Source of the DNA: Deltaproteobacteria bacterium
Lineage (GTDB): Bacteria > Myxococcota > Myxococcia > Myxococcales > Myxococcaceae
Reading direction: 5' to 3'
Length of the DNA: 5,723 nt
NCBI GenBank assembly: GCA_016875515.1
Contig: VGRA01000197.1
Span: 1-5,723 of the forward strand
A program made the translations under genes and the position numbers. Of this stretch, positions 1-5,388 are shown piece by piece. The notes beneath the pieces are model-generated. The model searched no databases and was not told the origin of the DNA. It saw nothing but the letters and a program-made list of their open reading frames with translations. Each line of letters starts with the position of its first letter. Position 1 is the stretch's first letter.

Positions 1-106
1 GCCCACTTTTCGAAGAACGTCCGAAAAATGTCGCTGCGGCTCCTACCATGCCGTGCGTCCGGGGTAAACCCCTCCCTCACCTCGCCCCATTCCGGAGAGC
101 CGTTCC
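1..106. other. Leader region upstream of the amidase gene, no gene resolved
   Basis: No protein is recognised in this stretch on either strand. The frame reading from base 2 has a stop at 65-67, so the extreme 3' end of an upstream rightward gene could lie here, but the roughly 20 residues (including CRCGSYH) match nothing I know. Two small inverted repeats are visible: TTTTCG at 7-12 with CGAAAA at 22-27 (9-nt loop), and GGGG/CCCC around TAAA at 61-72. TACCAT at 44-49 matches 4 of 6 bases of a -10 box, but no convincing -35 box precedes it. The promoter for the downstream genes is probably here or just outside the window; I cannot place it. Confidence 0.4.
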
Positions 107-910
107 ATGCCCCTCGTCGCCGCGCTGCAGATGAACTCCGGGGAGGACAAGCCCCGCAACCTGGACGCCGCCGTCCGGCTGGTCCGCGCCGCCCGCGCCC
201 GGGGCGCCGTCCTGGCCGGGCTTCCGGAGAACTTCTCCTGGCTGGGGCCGGAGCCCGAGCGCCCCGCCGCCGCAGAGGCGCTGGACGGCCCCACCCTCTC
301 CCGCATGGCAGCGCTTGCCCGGGAGGAGGGCGTGGCGCTGCTGGCCGGGTCCATCCTGGAGACCGGTGCCCCCGGCGGCCGGCTCTACAACACCTCCGTC
401 CTGTTCGCACCGGACGGTGCCCGGCTTTCCGTCTACCGGAAGATCCACCTGTTCGACGTGGAGGTGGGGGACGGGGTGCGTTACCGGGAGTCGGACGCGG
501 TGGCCGCCGGCGAGTCGCTCGCCTGCGCGGACACCCCGGCCGGCCGGCTGGGGCTCTCCATCTGCTACGACCTGCGCTTCCCGGAGCTCTACCGGGCGCT
601 CGCGGACCAGGGGGCCACCCTGCTGGCCGTCCCCGCGGCGTTCACCTTGATGACCGGCAAGGATCACTGGGAGGTGCTGCTGCGGGCCCGCGCCATCGAG
701 AACCAGGCGTGGGTGATGGCCCCCGCCCAGCACGGCCGCCACGGGGAGAAGCGGCAGACCTACGGCCACGCGCTCGTGGCGGACCCGTGGGGACTGGTGG
801 TGGCCCGCGCGTCAGACGGGGAAGGGATGGCCCTGGCGGACGCGGACCCGGCCATCACCGCGCGCATCCGGCGGGATCTCCCCGCGCTGCAGCACAGGCG
901 GCTGCGCTGA
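107..910 (+). CDS. Nitrilase-superfamily amidase, Nit1 type (probable deaminated glutathione amidase)
   Basis: A 267-residue single-domain carbon-nitrogen hydrolase. The catalytic triad is clear: Glu41 in LPENF, Lys112 in YRKIHLFD and Cys153 in SICYDLRFPELYR. The segment AFTLMTGKDHWEVLLRARAI (179-198), followed by AQHGRHGEKRQTYGHALVADPWG (207-229), is the signature of the Nit1 branch. Characterised members hydrolyse the amide of deaminated glutathione, a side product of transaminases, to alpha-ketoglutarate and Cys-Gly, so it is a cytoplasmic metabolite-repair enzyme. The length is normal for the family, and no signal peptide or extra domain is present. The ATG is preceded by GGAGAG (94-99) at 7-nt spacing, which supports this start. 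The DUF971 gene follows after 65 nt on the same strand. The fold and triad are certain; the substrate is inferred from branch-specific motifs, and another omega-amidase-like substrate is possible. Confidence 0.9.
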   Translation: MPLVAALQMNSGEDKPRNLDAAVRLVRAARARGAVLAGLPENFSWLGPEPERPAAAEALDGPTLSRMAALAREEGVALLAGSILETGAPGGRLYNTSVLFAPDGARLSVYRKIHLFDVEVGDGVRYRESDAVAAGESLACADTPAGRLGLSICYDLRFPELYRALADQGATLLAVPAAFTLMTGKDHWEVLLRARAIENQAWVMAPAQHGRHGEKRQTYGHALVADPWGLVVARASDGEGMALADADPAITARIRRDLPALQHRRLR

Positions 911-975
911 GCGCGCCGCGACATTAGGCTGCTCTGCCTTCCGCGCCCCCGCACACAGGAGCCGTAGACCGCACC

Positions 976-1320
976 ATGGGACTCTGGGACCACGTCAAGC
1001 CAAGCACCCGCCCCTCCACGCCCGTCGCCATCCACCGCGCCTCGGACGGCAGCGGGCTGAAGTTCACGTGGGACGACGGGCAGGAGACCACCGCCAGCGC
1101 CCGCGTGCTGCGGCAGACCTGCCCCTGTGCCGGCTGCGTGGACGAGTGGACCCGCCAACGCACGTTCGACCCGGAAACCGTCCCCCAGGACATCCGCATC
1201 ACGGACGTGGTGACGGTGGGCAACTACGCGCTCACCCCCACGTTCTCGGACGGCCACCAGAGCGGCATCTTCCGGTGGGAGACGCTGCGCGCGGCGAGCA
1301 CGCCCGCACCCCGCGCCTGA
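976..1320 (+). CDS. DUF971 / gamma-butyrobetaine hydroxylase N-terminal-like zinc protein
   Basis: A 114-residue stand-alone DUF971 (GBBH-like N-terminal domain) protein. Visible signatures are the LKFTWDDGQ strand (28-36), the Cys cluster in LRQTCPCAGCVDEW (45-58) and VGNYALTPTFSDGHQSGIFRW (81-101). In human gamma-butyrobetaine hydroxylase this domain binds a structural zinc through CxCxxC plus a His about 39 residues later. Here the equivalents are Cys49, Cys51, Cys54 and His94, so the site looks intact. There is no 2-oxoglutarate oxygenase domain, so the protein cannot itself be a hydroxylase. Its cellular role is unknown; members occur near Fe-S or redox genes in other bacteria. AGGAG at 957-961 lies 14 nt before the ATG, which is rather far. 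The gene ends 6 bp from the convergent sspB stop codon. The last 9 residues are a Pro/Ala-rich tail outside the domain. Confidence 0.85.
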   Translation: MGLWDHVKPSTRPSTPVAIHRASDGSGLKFTWDDGQETTASARVLRQTCPCAGCVDEWTRQRTFDPETVPQDIRITDVVTVGNYALTPTFSDGHQSGIFRWETLRAASTPAPRA

Positions 1321-1325
1321 GGCGC
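1313..1325. terminator. Short hairpin at the convergent junction of the DUF971 gene and sspB
   Basis: GCGCC and GGCGC form a perfect 5-bp stem around a TGA loop, which is the stop codon of the DUF971 gene. It sits exactly where two genes converge, so it could help end transcription on both strands. There is no T-run on either side and the stem is short, so it is not a canonical intrinsic terminator. Confidence 0.25.
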
Positions 1326-1326
1326 C

Positions 1327-1827
1327 CTACTTGATGACGCGCAGGTGGCCGCGGGATGGAGGCGAGCGCGGCTTGTCCTCCGCCTCAGGCCGCCCGTCCG
1401 GCTGCGCCTCCGGCTCGCCCGTCACCTCGCGCAGCTGCGGGCGCGCCGGGGCGGCAGGCACCGCCCCCGGCACCTCCTCCGCCGGCACCTTCTCCGTGGC
1501 GTCCTGGAGCAGTTCCGGCGGGAGCGAGTCCGGGTACACCCAGAACTCGTTGGTGACGTAGCTGGTGATGCCGAACAGCGCGCTCCACGGGATGGCCACG
1601 GTGAAGCGGCTCCCGGCAAAGGACAGCGTGGAGCGCACGCCCCAGTCCCCCACGGAGAGGTCCGGCGGATCAAACCGGTAGCTGAGGTTGAGCCTCAGGT
1701 GGTGCTCGGCGCGCAGGTGGGCTGGCACCAGCACGCCCGGGGCGCGCGCGTCCAGGTGGACCATCACCATGCCGCGGTCCAGAGCGGACAGCAGGCGGTC
1801 CTTCTTCTCCAGCGGCGGGTTCTCCAT
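1327..1827 (-). CDS. sspB: SspB, adaptor protein for the ClpXP protease
   Basis: A 166-residue SspB-family (ClpXP specificity-enhancing factor) protein. SspB binds ssrA-tagged and some other substrates and tethers them to ClpX in the cytoplasm. The substrate-binding domain covers about residues 8-105, with KKDRLLSALDRGMVMVHLD, PGVLVPAHL and LRLNLSYRF followed by FTVAIPWSALFGITSY. A Pro/Ala/Glu-rich, probably disordered linker (about 106-157) leads to a C-terminal SRGHLRVIK. This matches the E. coli SspB ending GRPALRVVK, the peptide that docks on the ClpX zinc-binding domain. Substrate domain, flexible linker and docking tail are therefore all present. The ATG is preceded by AAGGAA (minus strand, 1840-1835) at 7-nt spacing. 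It lies 15 nt downstream of smpB and is probably cotranscribed with it, joining tagging and degradation functions. Family assignment is firm. Confidence 0.9.
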   Translation of the reverse strand: MENPPLEKKDRLLSALDRGMVMVHLDARAPGVLVPAHLRAEHHLRLNLSYRFDPPDLSVGDWGVRSTLSFAGSRFTVAIPWSALFGITSYVTNEFWVYPDSLPPELLQDATEKVPAEEVPGAVPAAPARPQLREVTGEPEAQPDGRPEAEDKPRSPPSRGHLRVIK

Positions 1828-1842
1828 GGGCCTGTTCCTTCC

Positions 1843-2328
1843 CTACTTGCGGCGGACCACTCGGTCCAGCTCGCGCCGGGTGTCCCGTTCCTTGATGTCC
1901 TGCCGCCGGTCCCCGTGCGTCTTGCCCTTGCAGAGCCCCAGCTCCACCTTGGCCCGCCCGTCCTTGAAGTACAGGCTCAGCGGGATGATGGAGTAGCCCC
2001 GCTCGGTCACCTGCGAGATCCAGCGGTCCAGCTCCGCGCGGTGCATCAGCAGCTTCCGCTTCCGCAGAGGCTCGTGCCCGTACACCGTGGAGGGCTTGTA
2101 CGGGCCAATGTGGGCGTGCAGCAGGTACAGCTCGCCCCCCTGCGGCAGCGCGTACGCATCGTTGAGGTTGGCCGTGCCCTCCCGCAGCGACTTCACCTCG
2201 GAGCCCAGCAGCTGCAGGCCCGCCTCCAGCGTGGCCTCCACGCTGTAGTCGAAGCGCGCGCGCCGGTTCTGCGCCACCAGCTTCACGCCGCCCTTCCCCT
2301 TCTCCTCGCCGCTCTTGCCGCTCGCCAT
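1843..2328 (-). CDS. smpB: SmpB, tmRNA-binding protein of trans-translation
   Basis: A 161-residue SsrA-binding protein, normal length for the family. With tmRNA it enters stalled ribosomes and lets the nascent chain be tagged for proteolysis. Conserved blocks are VAQNRRARFDY (18-28), EAGLQLLGSEVKSLREGTAN (35-54), the HIGPY segment (73-77), LRKRKLLMHRAEL (88-100) and GYSIIPLSLYFKDGRAKVEL (111-130). The basic tail GKTHGDRRQDIKERD (135-149) onward is the part that occupies the empty mRNA channel. The first 14 residues are a Lys/Gly/Glu-rich flexible start common in SmpB. The frame stays open far upstream, but the family N-terminus and the position after panC fix the ATG at 2328. No good Shine-Dalgarno lies in the 17-nt gap after panC, suggesting translational coupling. 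The tmRNA gene itself is not in the window. Confidence 0.96.
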   Translation of the reverse strand: MASGKSGEEKGKGGVKLVAQNRRARFDYSVEATLEAGLQLLGSEVKSLREGTANLNDAYALPQGGELYLLHAHIGPYKPSTVYGHEPLRKRKLLMHRAELDRWISQVTERGYSIIPLSLYFKDGRAKVELGLCKGKTHGDRRQDIKERDTRRELDRVVRRK

Positions 2329-2345
2329 GGGTGTGCCCGGGAGTC

Positions 2346-3191
2346 TCAACCCTGCAGAGCCGCGTTGTCGATGAGGCGCGTGCGGCCGAGGAAGCCCGCC
2401 ACCAGCAGCCGCGCCTGCTGCCCCGCCGCCACCTGCGAGAGGGGGCGGAGCGTGGCGCCGTCTGCCACCTCTACGTAGTCCTCCCGGATGTCTGCCGCCC
2501 GCAGCTGCTCCCGGACCGCACCGCACAGCGCGGTTGCATCCCGCGTCCCGCCGGCGAGCAGGCGCTCGGCCTCCCCCAGTCCGCGGTTGATGGCGAGCGC
2601 CCGCTGCCGCTCCTCCGCGGAGAGGTAGGCGTTGCGCGAGCTCATGGCCAGGCCGTCTGCCTCCCGCACCGTGGGGCACCCCACCACCTCGATGCCGAAG
2701 AGGAGATCCCGGTTGAGCGCGCGGATGACCTGCAGCTGCTGCCAGTCCTTCTCCCCGAACAGCGCCACGTCCGGCCGTACCAGCGCGAACAGCTTGGCCA
2801 CCACGGTGGCCACGCCCCGGAAGTGGCCGGGGCGCCGCTCGCCGCACAGCCCCTGGCTCACCTCCGTCACCTCCACCCAGCTCTGCGCACCGGGCGGGTA
2901 CAGCTCCCCGGGCTCCGGCAGGAACAGCGCATCCACCCCGGCCGCCTCGCACGCGGCGGTGTCCCGGACGAGATCCCGCGGATAGCGGGAGAGATCCTCG
3001 CTGGGGCCGAACTGCGTAGGGTTGACGAAGACGCTCACCACGCAGGTGGCGGCCCGCCGCTTCCCCTCGCGCATGAGGGACACGTGCCCCTCGTGCAGGT
3101 AGCCCATGGTGGGGACGAACGCCACGGCCCCCCGGGCGCGCGCCCCGGCGAGGAAACGGTGAAGTTCGGACGCGGTGCGCAGCAGTTCCAT
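2346..3191 (-). CDS. panC: Pantothenate synthetase PanC (pantoate-beta-alanine ligase)
   Basis: A 281-residue enzyme, close to E. coli PanC in length. It condenses pantoate and beta-alanine with ATP through a pantoyl-adenylate, the last step of pantothenate synthesis, in the cytoplasm. The nucleotidyltransferase HIGH-like motif is TMGYLHEGH (28-36, His33 and His36). FVNPTQF (55-61) and SRYPRD (68-73) follow, then GHFRGVATVVAKLF (122-135), FGEKDWQQLQVIR (145-157, Lys148) and the KMSKS-like ADGLAMSSRNAYLS (178-191). All expected active-site elements are present. The start lies 9 nt after the panB stop, and AGGA, which overlaps that stop codon, provides the ribosome site, consistent with coupling to panB. 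smpB begins 17 nt after the stop. Confidence 0.96.
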   Translation of the reverse strand: MELLRTASELHRFLAGARARGAVAFVPTMGYLHEGHVSLMREGKRRAATCVVSVFVNPTQFGPSEDLSRYPRDLVRDTAACEAAGVDALFLPEPGELYPPGAQSWVEVTEVSQGLCGERRPGHFRGVATVVAKLFALVRPDVALFGEKDWQQLQVIRALNRDLLFGIEVVGCPTVREADGLAMSSRNAYLSAEERQRALAINRGLGEAERLLAGGTRDATALCGAVREQLRAADIREDYVEVADGATLRPLSQVAAGQQARLLVAGFLGRTRLIDNAALQG

Positions 3192-3200
3192 GGAACGGTC

Positions 3201-4109
3201 CTACACCGGCACGCCGTACACCGGCCCCAGCCGCTCGCCCTGCTCCTCCTGCGCGCCGTCCTTCGCTGCGGCAGGAACCAGCCGCACCGGGCGCGGCTGC
3301 ACCGGCGCGCTGAAGCTGTGGGCGGCGTCCGGGAAGGCACCCGAGCGCACCTCCTCCAGGAAGGCCTGCACCGCCCCCGTGATCCCACCGTGCAGGTCCG
3401 CGTAGCGCTTGACGAACTTCGGCTTGAACTCCGGGTTCATCCCCAGCAGGTCGTAGCAGACGAGCACCTGGCCATCGCAGTGGACCCCGGCGCCAATGCC
3501 GATGGTGGGGATCTCCAGCCGCTCGGACACCTGCCGCGCCAGCTCCAGGGGCACCGCCTCCAGCACCAGCGCGTAGATGCCCGCGTCCTGCAGCAGCAGC
3601 GCGTCCGCGAGGATCCGCTCGGCCGCCTCGTCGCTCCGGCCTTGCACGGTGTAGCCCCCCAGCTTGTGGACCGACTGGGGGGTGAGCCCCAGGTGGCCCA
3701 TCACCGGGATGGAGGCCCGGCCGAGCGCGCGCACCACGTCCAGGAACTCGCGCCCGCCCTCCAGCTTGACGCTGCCCACCCCGCCCTCGGCCACGAGCCG
3801 CCCGGCGTTGCGGACCGCCTCCTCCACCCCGGCCTGGTAGCTCATGAACGGCAGGTCCCCAACCACGTGCGCCCGGCGGGCGCCGCGGGTGACCGCGCGG
3901 CAGTGGTACACCATCTGGTCCATGGTGACGGGCAGCGTGGAGTCGTGCCCCTGCACGACCATCCCCAGGCTGTCTCCCACCAGCAGCACGTCCACCCCGG
4001 CGTCATCCAGGATCCGCGCGAACGTGGCGTCGTAGGCGGTGACCATGCCGATCTTCCGGCCCTCGGTCTTGAACTTCCTCAGCGTGTGGATGGTGACCTT
4101 GTCCTTCAC
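3201..4109 (-). CDS. panB: Ketopantoate hydroxymethyltransferase PanB, GTG start, C-terminally extended
   Basis: A 302-residue 3-methyl-2-oxobutanoate hydroxymethyltransferase. It transfers a hydroxymethyl group from 5,10-methylenetetrahydrofolate to alpha-ketoisovalerate, the first committed pantothenate step. Family blocks are [11 protein letters not shown] (24-34), [20 protein letters not shown] (42-61), GDLPFMSY (84-91), VKLEGG (114-119), [20 protein letters not shown] (138-157) and IPTIGIGAG (200-208). Probable Mg ligands are Asp46, Asp85 and Glu117; the likely catalytic base is Glu184 (EAVP). The core ends near residue 263. The remaining roughly 37 residues are a Pro/Ala/Gln-rich tail absent from the 264-residue E. 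coli enzyme. The start codon is GTG, not ATG, fixed by an excellent ribosome site just upstream and by the typical N-terminus [14 protein letters not shown]. panC follows after 9 nt. Confidence 0.96.
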   Translation of the reverse strand: MKDKVTIHTLRKFKTEGRKIGMVTAYDATFARILDDAGVDVLLVGDSLGMVVQGHDSTLPVTMDQMVYHCRAVTRGARRAHVVGDLPFMSYQAGVEEAVRNAGRLVAEGGVGSVKLEGGREFLDVVRALGRASIPVMGHLGLTPQSVHKLGGYTVQGRSDEAAERILADALLLQDAGIYALVLEAVPLELARQVSERLEIPTIGIGAGVHCDGQVLVCYDLLGMNPEFKPKFVKRYADLHGGITGAVQAFLEEVRSGAFPDAAHSFSAPVQPRPVRLVPAAAKDGAQEEQGERLGPVYGVPV

Positions 4110-4112
4110 GGT

Positions 4113-4121
4113 TCACCTCCT
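4113..4121 (-). promoter_or_regulatory. Strong Shine-Dalgarno site of panB
   Basis: On the minus strand the bases read AGGAGGTGA, fully complementary to the usual 3' end of 16S rRNA. AGGAGG ends 6 nt before the GTG at 4109. This site decides the panB start and probably compensates for the weaker GTG codon. Confidence 0.85.
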
Positions 4122-4177
4122 ATGGTTGGGACAGGCCACCCGCTCGTGCATGCCCTCCCGGACGTCAGCCTTCACCG

Positions 4178-4189
4178 CCCCCGCGGGGG
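4178..4189. repeat. 12-bp G/C palindrome upstream of panB
   Basis: CCCCCGCGGGGG is a perfect palindrome 69-80 nt upstream of the panB start codon. It could be an operator or simply a product of high GC content. There is no loop, so it is more plausible as a dimer-binding site or cruciform than as an RNA hairpin. Confidence 0.3.
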
Positions 4190-4282
4190 TCGCCGTGGCT
4201 CCGGGAAGCAGCCCGCCTGGGCGCTGCCGCTTGGGTTGTCCTGCTTCTCTAGCGGTCTGCGGAAGAATCTTCCAGCCCCGCG

Positions 4283-4921
4283 TCAGCCCCGCTTCACCGG
4301 GATGTAGTGCTGCGTCCCCGCCCGCGTCTTCCGGACCACGTTGAGGAGGTTGGCCAGGTCCTCCTCGTCGTTCACGAAGTCGATGTCGGAGGTGTTCACC
4401 ACCAGCAGCGGCGTCTCGTTGTAGTGGAAGAAGAACTCGTTGTACGAGCGGCACAGCTGCTCGAGGTAGGCGATGTCGAACTTGCGCTCGAACTCCCGCC
4501 CCCGGCGCTTGATGCGCTGCACCAGAACGTCCATGCGCGCCTGGAGGTAGATGACCAGGTCCGGCTTCATCACCCGCGTCCCCAGCGCCTCGAACACCCG
4601 GTCGTAGAGGGACAGTTCGTTGTTGTCCAGGGTGAGGCAGGCGAAGATCCGGTCCTTCGCGAACAGGTAGTCGGAGACCGTGTTGGTGCGGAAGAGATCC
4701 TGCTGGAAGAGCTCCTGCTGCTGCTTGTAGCGGGACAGCAGGAAGAACATCTGCGTCTGGAAGGCGTACTTGGCCCGGTCCCCGTAGAAGCTGGCGAGGA
4801 ACGGGTTCTCCTCCACCACCTCCATCACCCGGCGCGCGGTCATCCGCTCCGACAGGATGTGGGTCAGGCTGGACTTCCCCACCCCGATGGGGCCTTCCAC
4901 GACGATGTAGCGGTGGTCCAT
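4283..4921 (-). CDS. Deoxynucleoside kinase family protein (deoxyadenosine/deoxyguanosine kinase-like)
   Basis: A 212-residue dNK-family kinase that phosphorylates a deoxynucleoside 5'-OH with ATP (salvage), cytoplasmic. The P-loop is GPIGVGKSS (10-18, Lys16, Ser17). VVEENPFL (35-42, Glu38) and FQTQMFFLLSRYKQQ (54-68) supply substrate-site residues expected in the family. SDYLFAKDRIFA (83-94) corresponds to the conserved segment carrying the catalytic acidic residue. The Arg-rich lid is RIKRRGREFERKFD (136-149). The open frame extends 38 codons upstream to 5035. That extension is Arg/Pro-rich, crosses a hairpin and is not conserved in style. The ATG at 4921 directly precedes the first beta strand and P-loop and has GGAAGG 9 nt upstream, so it is preferred. 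Base specificity (dA, dG, dC or dT) cannot be read from sequence. It lies upstream of panB-panC, an arrangement also seen in other bacteria, sometimes with folK. Confidence 0.9.
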   Translation of the reverse strand: MDHRYIVVEGPIGVGKSSLTHILSERMTARRVMEVVEENPFLASFYGDRAKYAFQTQMFFLLSRYKQQQELFQQDLFRTNTVSDYLFAKDRIFACLTLDNNELSLYDRVFEALGTRVMKPDLVIYLQARMDVLVQRIKRRGREFERKFDIAYLEQLCRSYNEFFFHYNETPLLVVNTSDIDFVNDEEDLANLLNVVRKTRAGTQHYIPVKRG

Positions 4922-4958
4922 TCCGGCCGGCCTTCCAGGGGGCTGCAAACTTCGTTTC

Positions 4959-4978
4959 CGGGCCGATTTACCGGCCCG
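4959..4978. promoter_or_regulatory. 7-bp stem hairpin or operator upstream of the kinase gene
   Basis: CGGGCCG (4959-4965) and CGGCCCG (4972-4978) are perfect inverted repeats around an A/T-rich 6-nt loop. The element lies 37 nt before the kinase ATG. It may form a stable RNA hairpin in the kinase leader, or act as an operator with an A/T-rich centre. No T-run follows on either strand, so a classical attenuator is unlikely. Confidence 0.45.
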
Positions 4979-5056
4979 CGAGAGGGGCAGGCACACAACC
5001 ACAGCCGCCGCCCGCGGCGCAATTCGGTTTTCCACGGCGCTGCAAATTCAAGGGGT

Positions 5057-5086
5057 TTGACCGCCCGTTGTACGGTCACGTAGTGT
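5057..5086 (+). promoter_or_regulatory. Candidate sigma-70-type promoter for the two small unknown genes
   Basis: TTGACC (5057-5062) matches 5 of 6 bases of the -35 consensus. After 18 nt, TAGTGT (5081-5086) is a poorer -10 box (3 of 6). Transcription would begin near 5093, giving a roughly 26-nt leader before the TTG start at 5119. Two imperfect 10-bp tandem repeats, TACGGTCACG (5071-5080) and TAGTGTCACG (5081-5090), 8 of 10 identical, overlap the spacer and the -10 box and could be an operator. The position makes sense, but the match is not strong. Confidence 0.4.
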
Positions 5087-5118
5087 CACGCCGCTGTCCT
5101 CTGTCCCGAGGGGGAACC

Positions 5119-5388
5119 TTGGCCGCCCGCCGCCGCAGCACCGTCGCCACCCGCCTGGAGGAGAAGCGCGCCGAGCGCGCCGCCGCCGCCGTTCCCCCGG
5201 GGCAGGAGGCCCTCTTCGGCGTGGCGCTGCTGAAGCTGGCTCTGGAGCTAAAGAAGCCGGGCGCCCCGGCCCTCGAGGCGCTGGTGCCCGGCGTGGTCCG
5301 GCGCATGGGGCTGGACGAGGCCGCGTTCTTGGCGTGGCTCGCCGCCAACGGCGGCCTGCTGCGCGGTGCGGCGGGGCGGAGGGGCTGA
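5119..5388 (+). CDS. Small hypothetical protein, 89 residues
   Basis: I do not recognise a family. The protein starts with a basic stretch (MAARRRSTVATRLEEKRAER), which probably continues as helix, then a PPGQEA turn. A hydrophobic helical segment ALFGVALLKLALELKK (31-46) follows, and then EALVPGVVRRMGLDEAAFLAWLAANGGLLRG (53-83), which looks like a compact helical bundle. The hydrophobic segment is amphipathic rather than a clear membrane span, so a soluble protein is likelier. The frame is also open from TTG 5068 and GTG 5083, but those lie within the candidate promoter. TTG 5119 has AGGGGGA (5108-5114) just before it, so it is preferred. The codon pattern agrees with neighbouring genes. Its stop overlaps the start of the next small gene, implying cotranscription and coupling. 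Confidence 0.65.
   Translation: MAARRRSTVATRLEEKRAERAAAAVPPGQEALFGVALLKLALELKKPGAPALEALVPGVVRRMGLDEAAFLAWLAANGGLLRGAAGRRG

Larger units (their letters stand above)
4110..4282 (-). other. Intergenic region between the kinase gene and panB, possible panB promoter
   Basis: These 173 nt separate two genes in the same direction, unlike the 9-17 nt gaps further down the operon. A frame remains open across part of it, but it is out of frame with the kinase and resembles no protein. It contains a 12-bp perfect palindrome CCCCCGCGGGGG (4178-4189) and a 13-nt near-palindrome GGAAGAATCTTCC (4261-4273), the latter just after the kinase stop codon. Neither is followed by a T-run. I could not identify -35/-10 boxes with confidence. 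It may hold a terminator for the kinase, a promoter for panB, or both. Confidence 0.4.

Noticed and set aside
7..27. TTTTCG...CGAAAA inverted repeat as a terminator or operator at the left edge
   Set aside because: The arms are 6 bp and A/T-rich with a 9-nt loop, and the upstream context is missing, so no function can be supported.
28..927. A 299-codon frame overlapping the amidase gene, and 1345-2478 opposite sspB and smpB
   Set aside because: Both are Arg/Gly/Pro-rich or Leu/Gln/His-rich shadow frames of well-supported genes, without domain content.
2329..2952. Upstream extension of the smpB frame giving a 369-residue protein
   Set aside because: The extension overlaps panC out of frame and is low-complexity Gly/Ala/Arg sequence. 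The SmpB family begins at the ATG at 2328.
4261..4273. GGAAGAATCTTCC as an intrinsic terminator for the kinase gene
   Set aside because: The stem would be only 5 bp with a 3-nt loop and no T-run on either strand follows it.
2331..4307. A 658-codon open frame on the plus strand opposite panC and panB
   Set aside because: It lies antisense to two unmistakable enzymes. Its product is rich in Arg, His, Gln, Val and Leu with no recognisable domain. Long antisense frames are expected in DNA with this GC content.
4922..5035. A 38-residue N-terminal extension of the kinase starting at 5035
   Set aside because: The extension is Arg/Pro/Ala-rich and spans the hairpin region, and dNK proteins start just before the P-loop. 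The ATG at 4921 has a suitable ribosome site.
5068..5118. Earlier starts (TTG 5068 or GTG 5083) for the 89-residue protein
   Set aside because: They lie within the candidate promoter and lack a Shine-Dalgarno, whereas TTG 5119 has a purine-rich site directly upstream. Not excluded by sequence alone.
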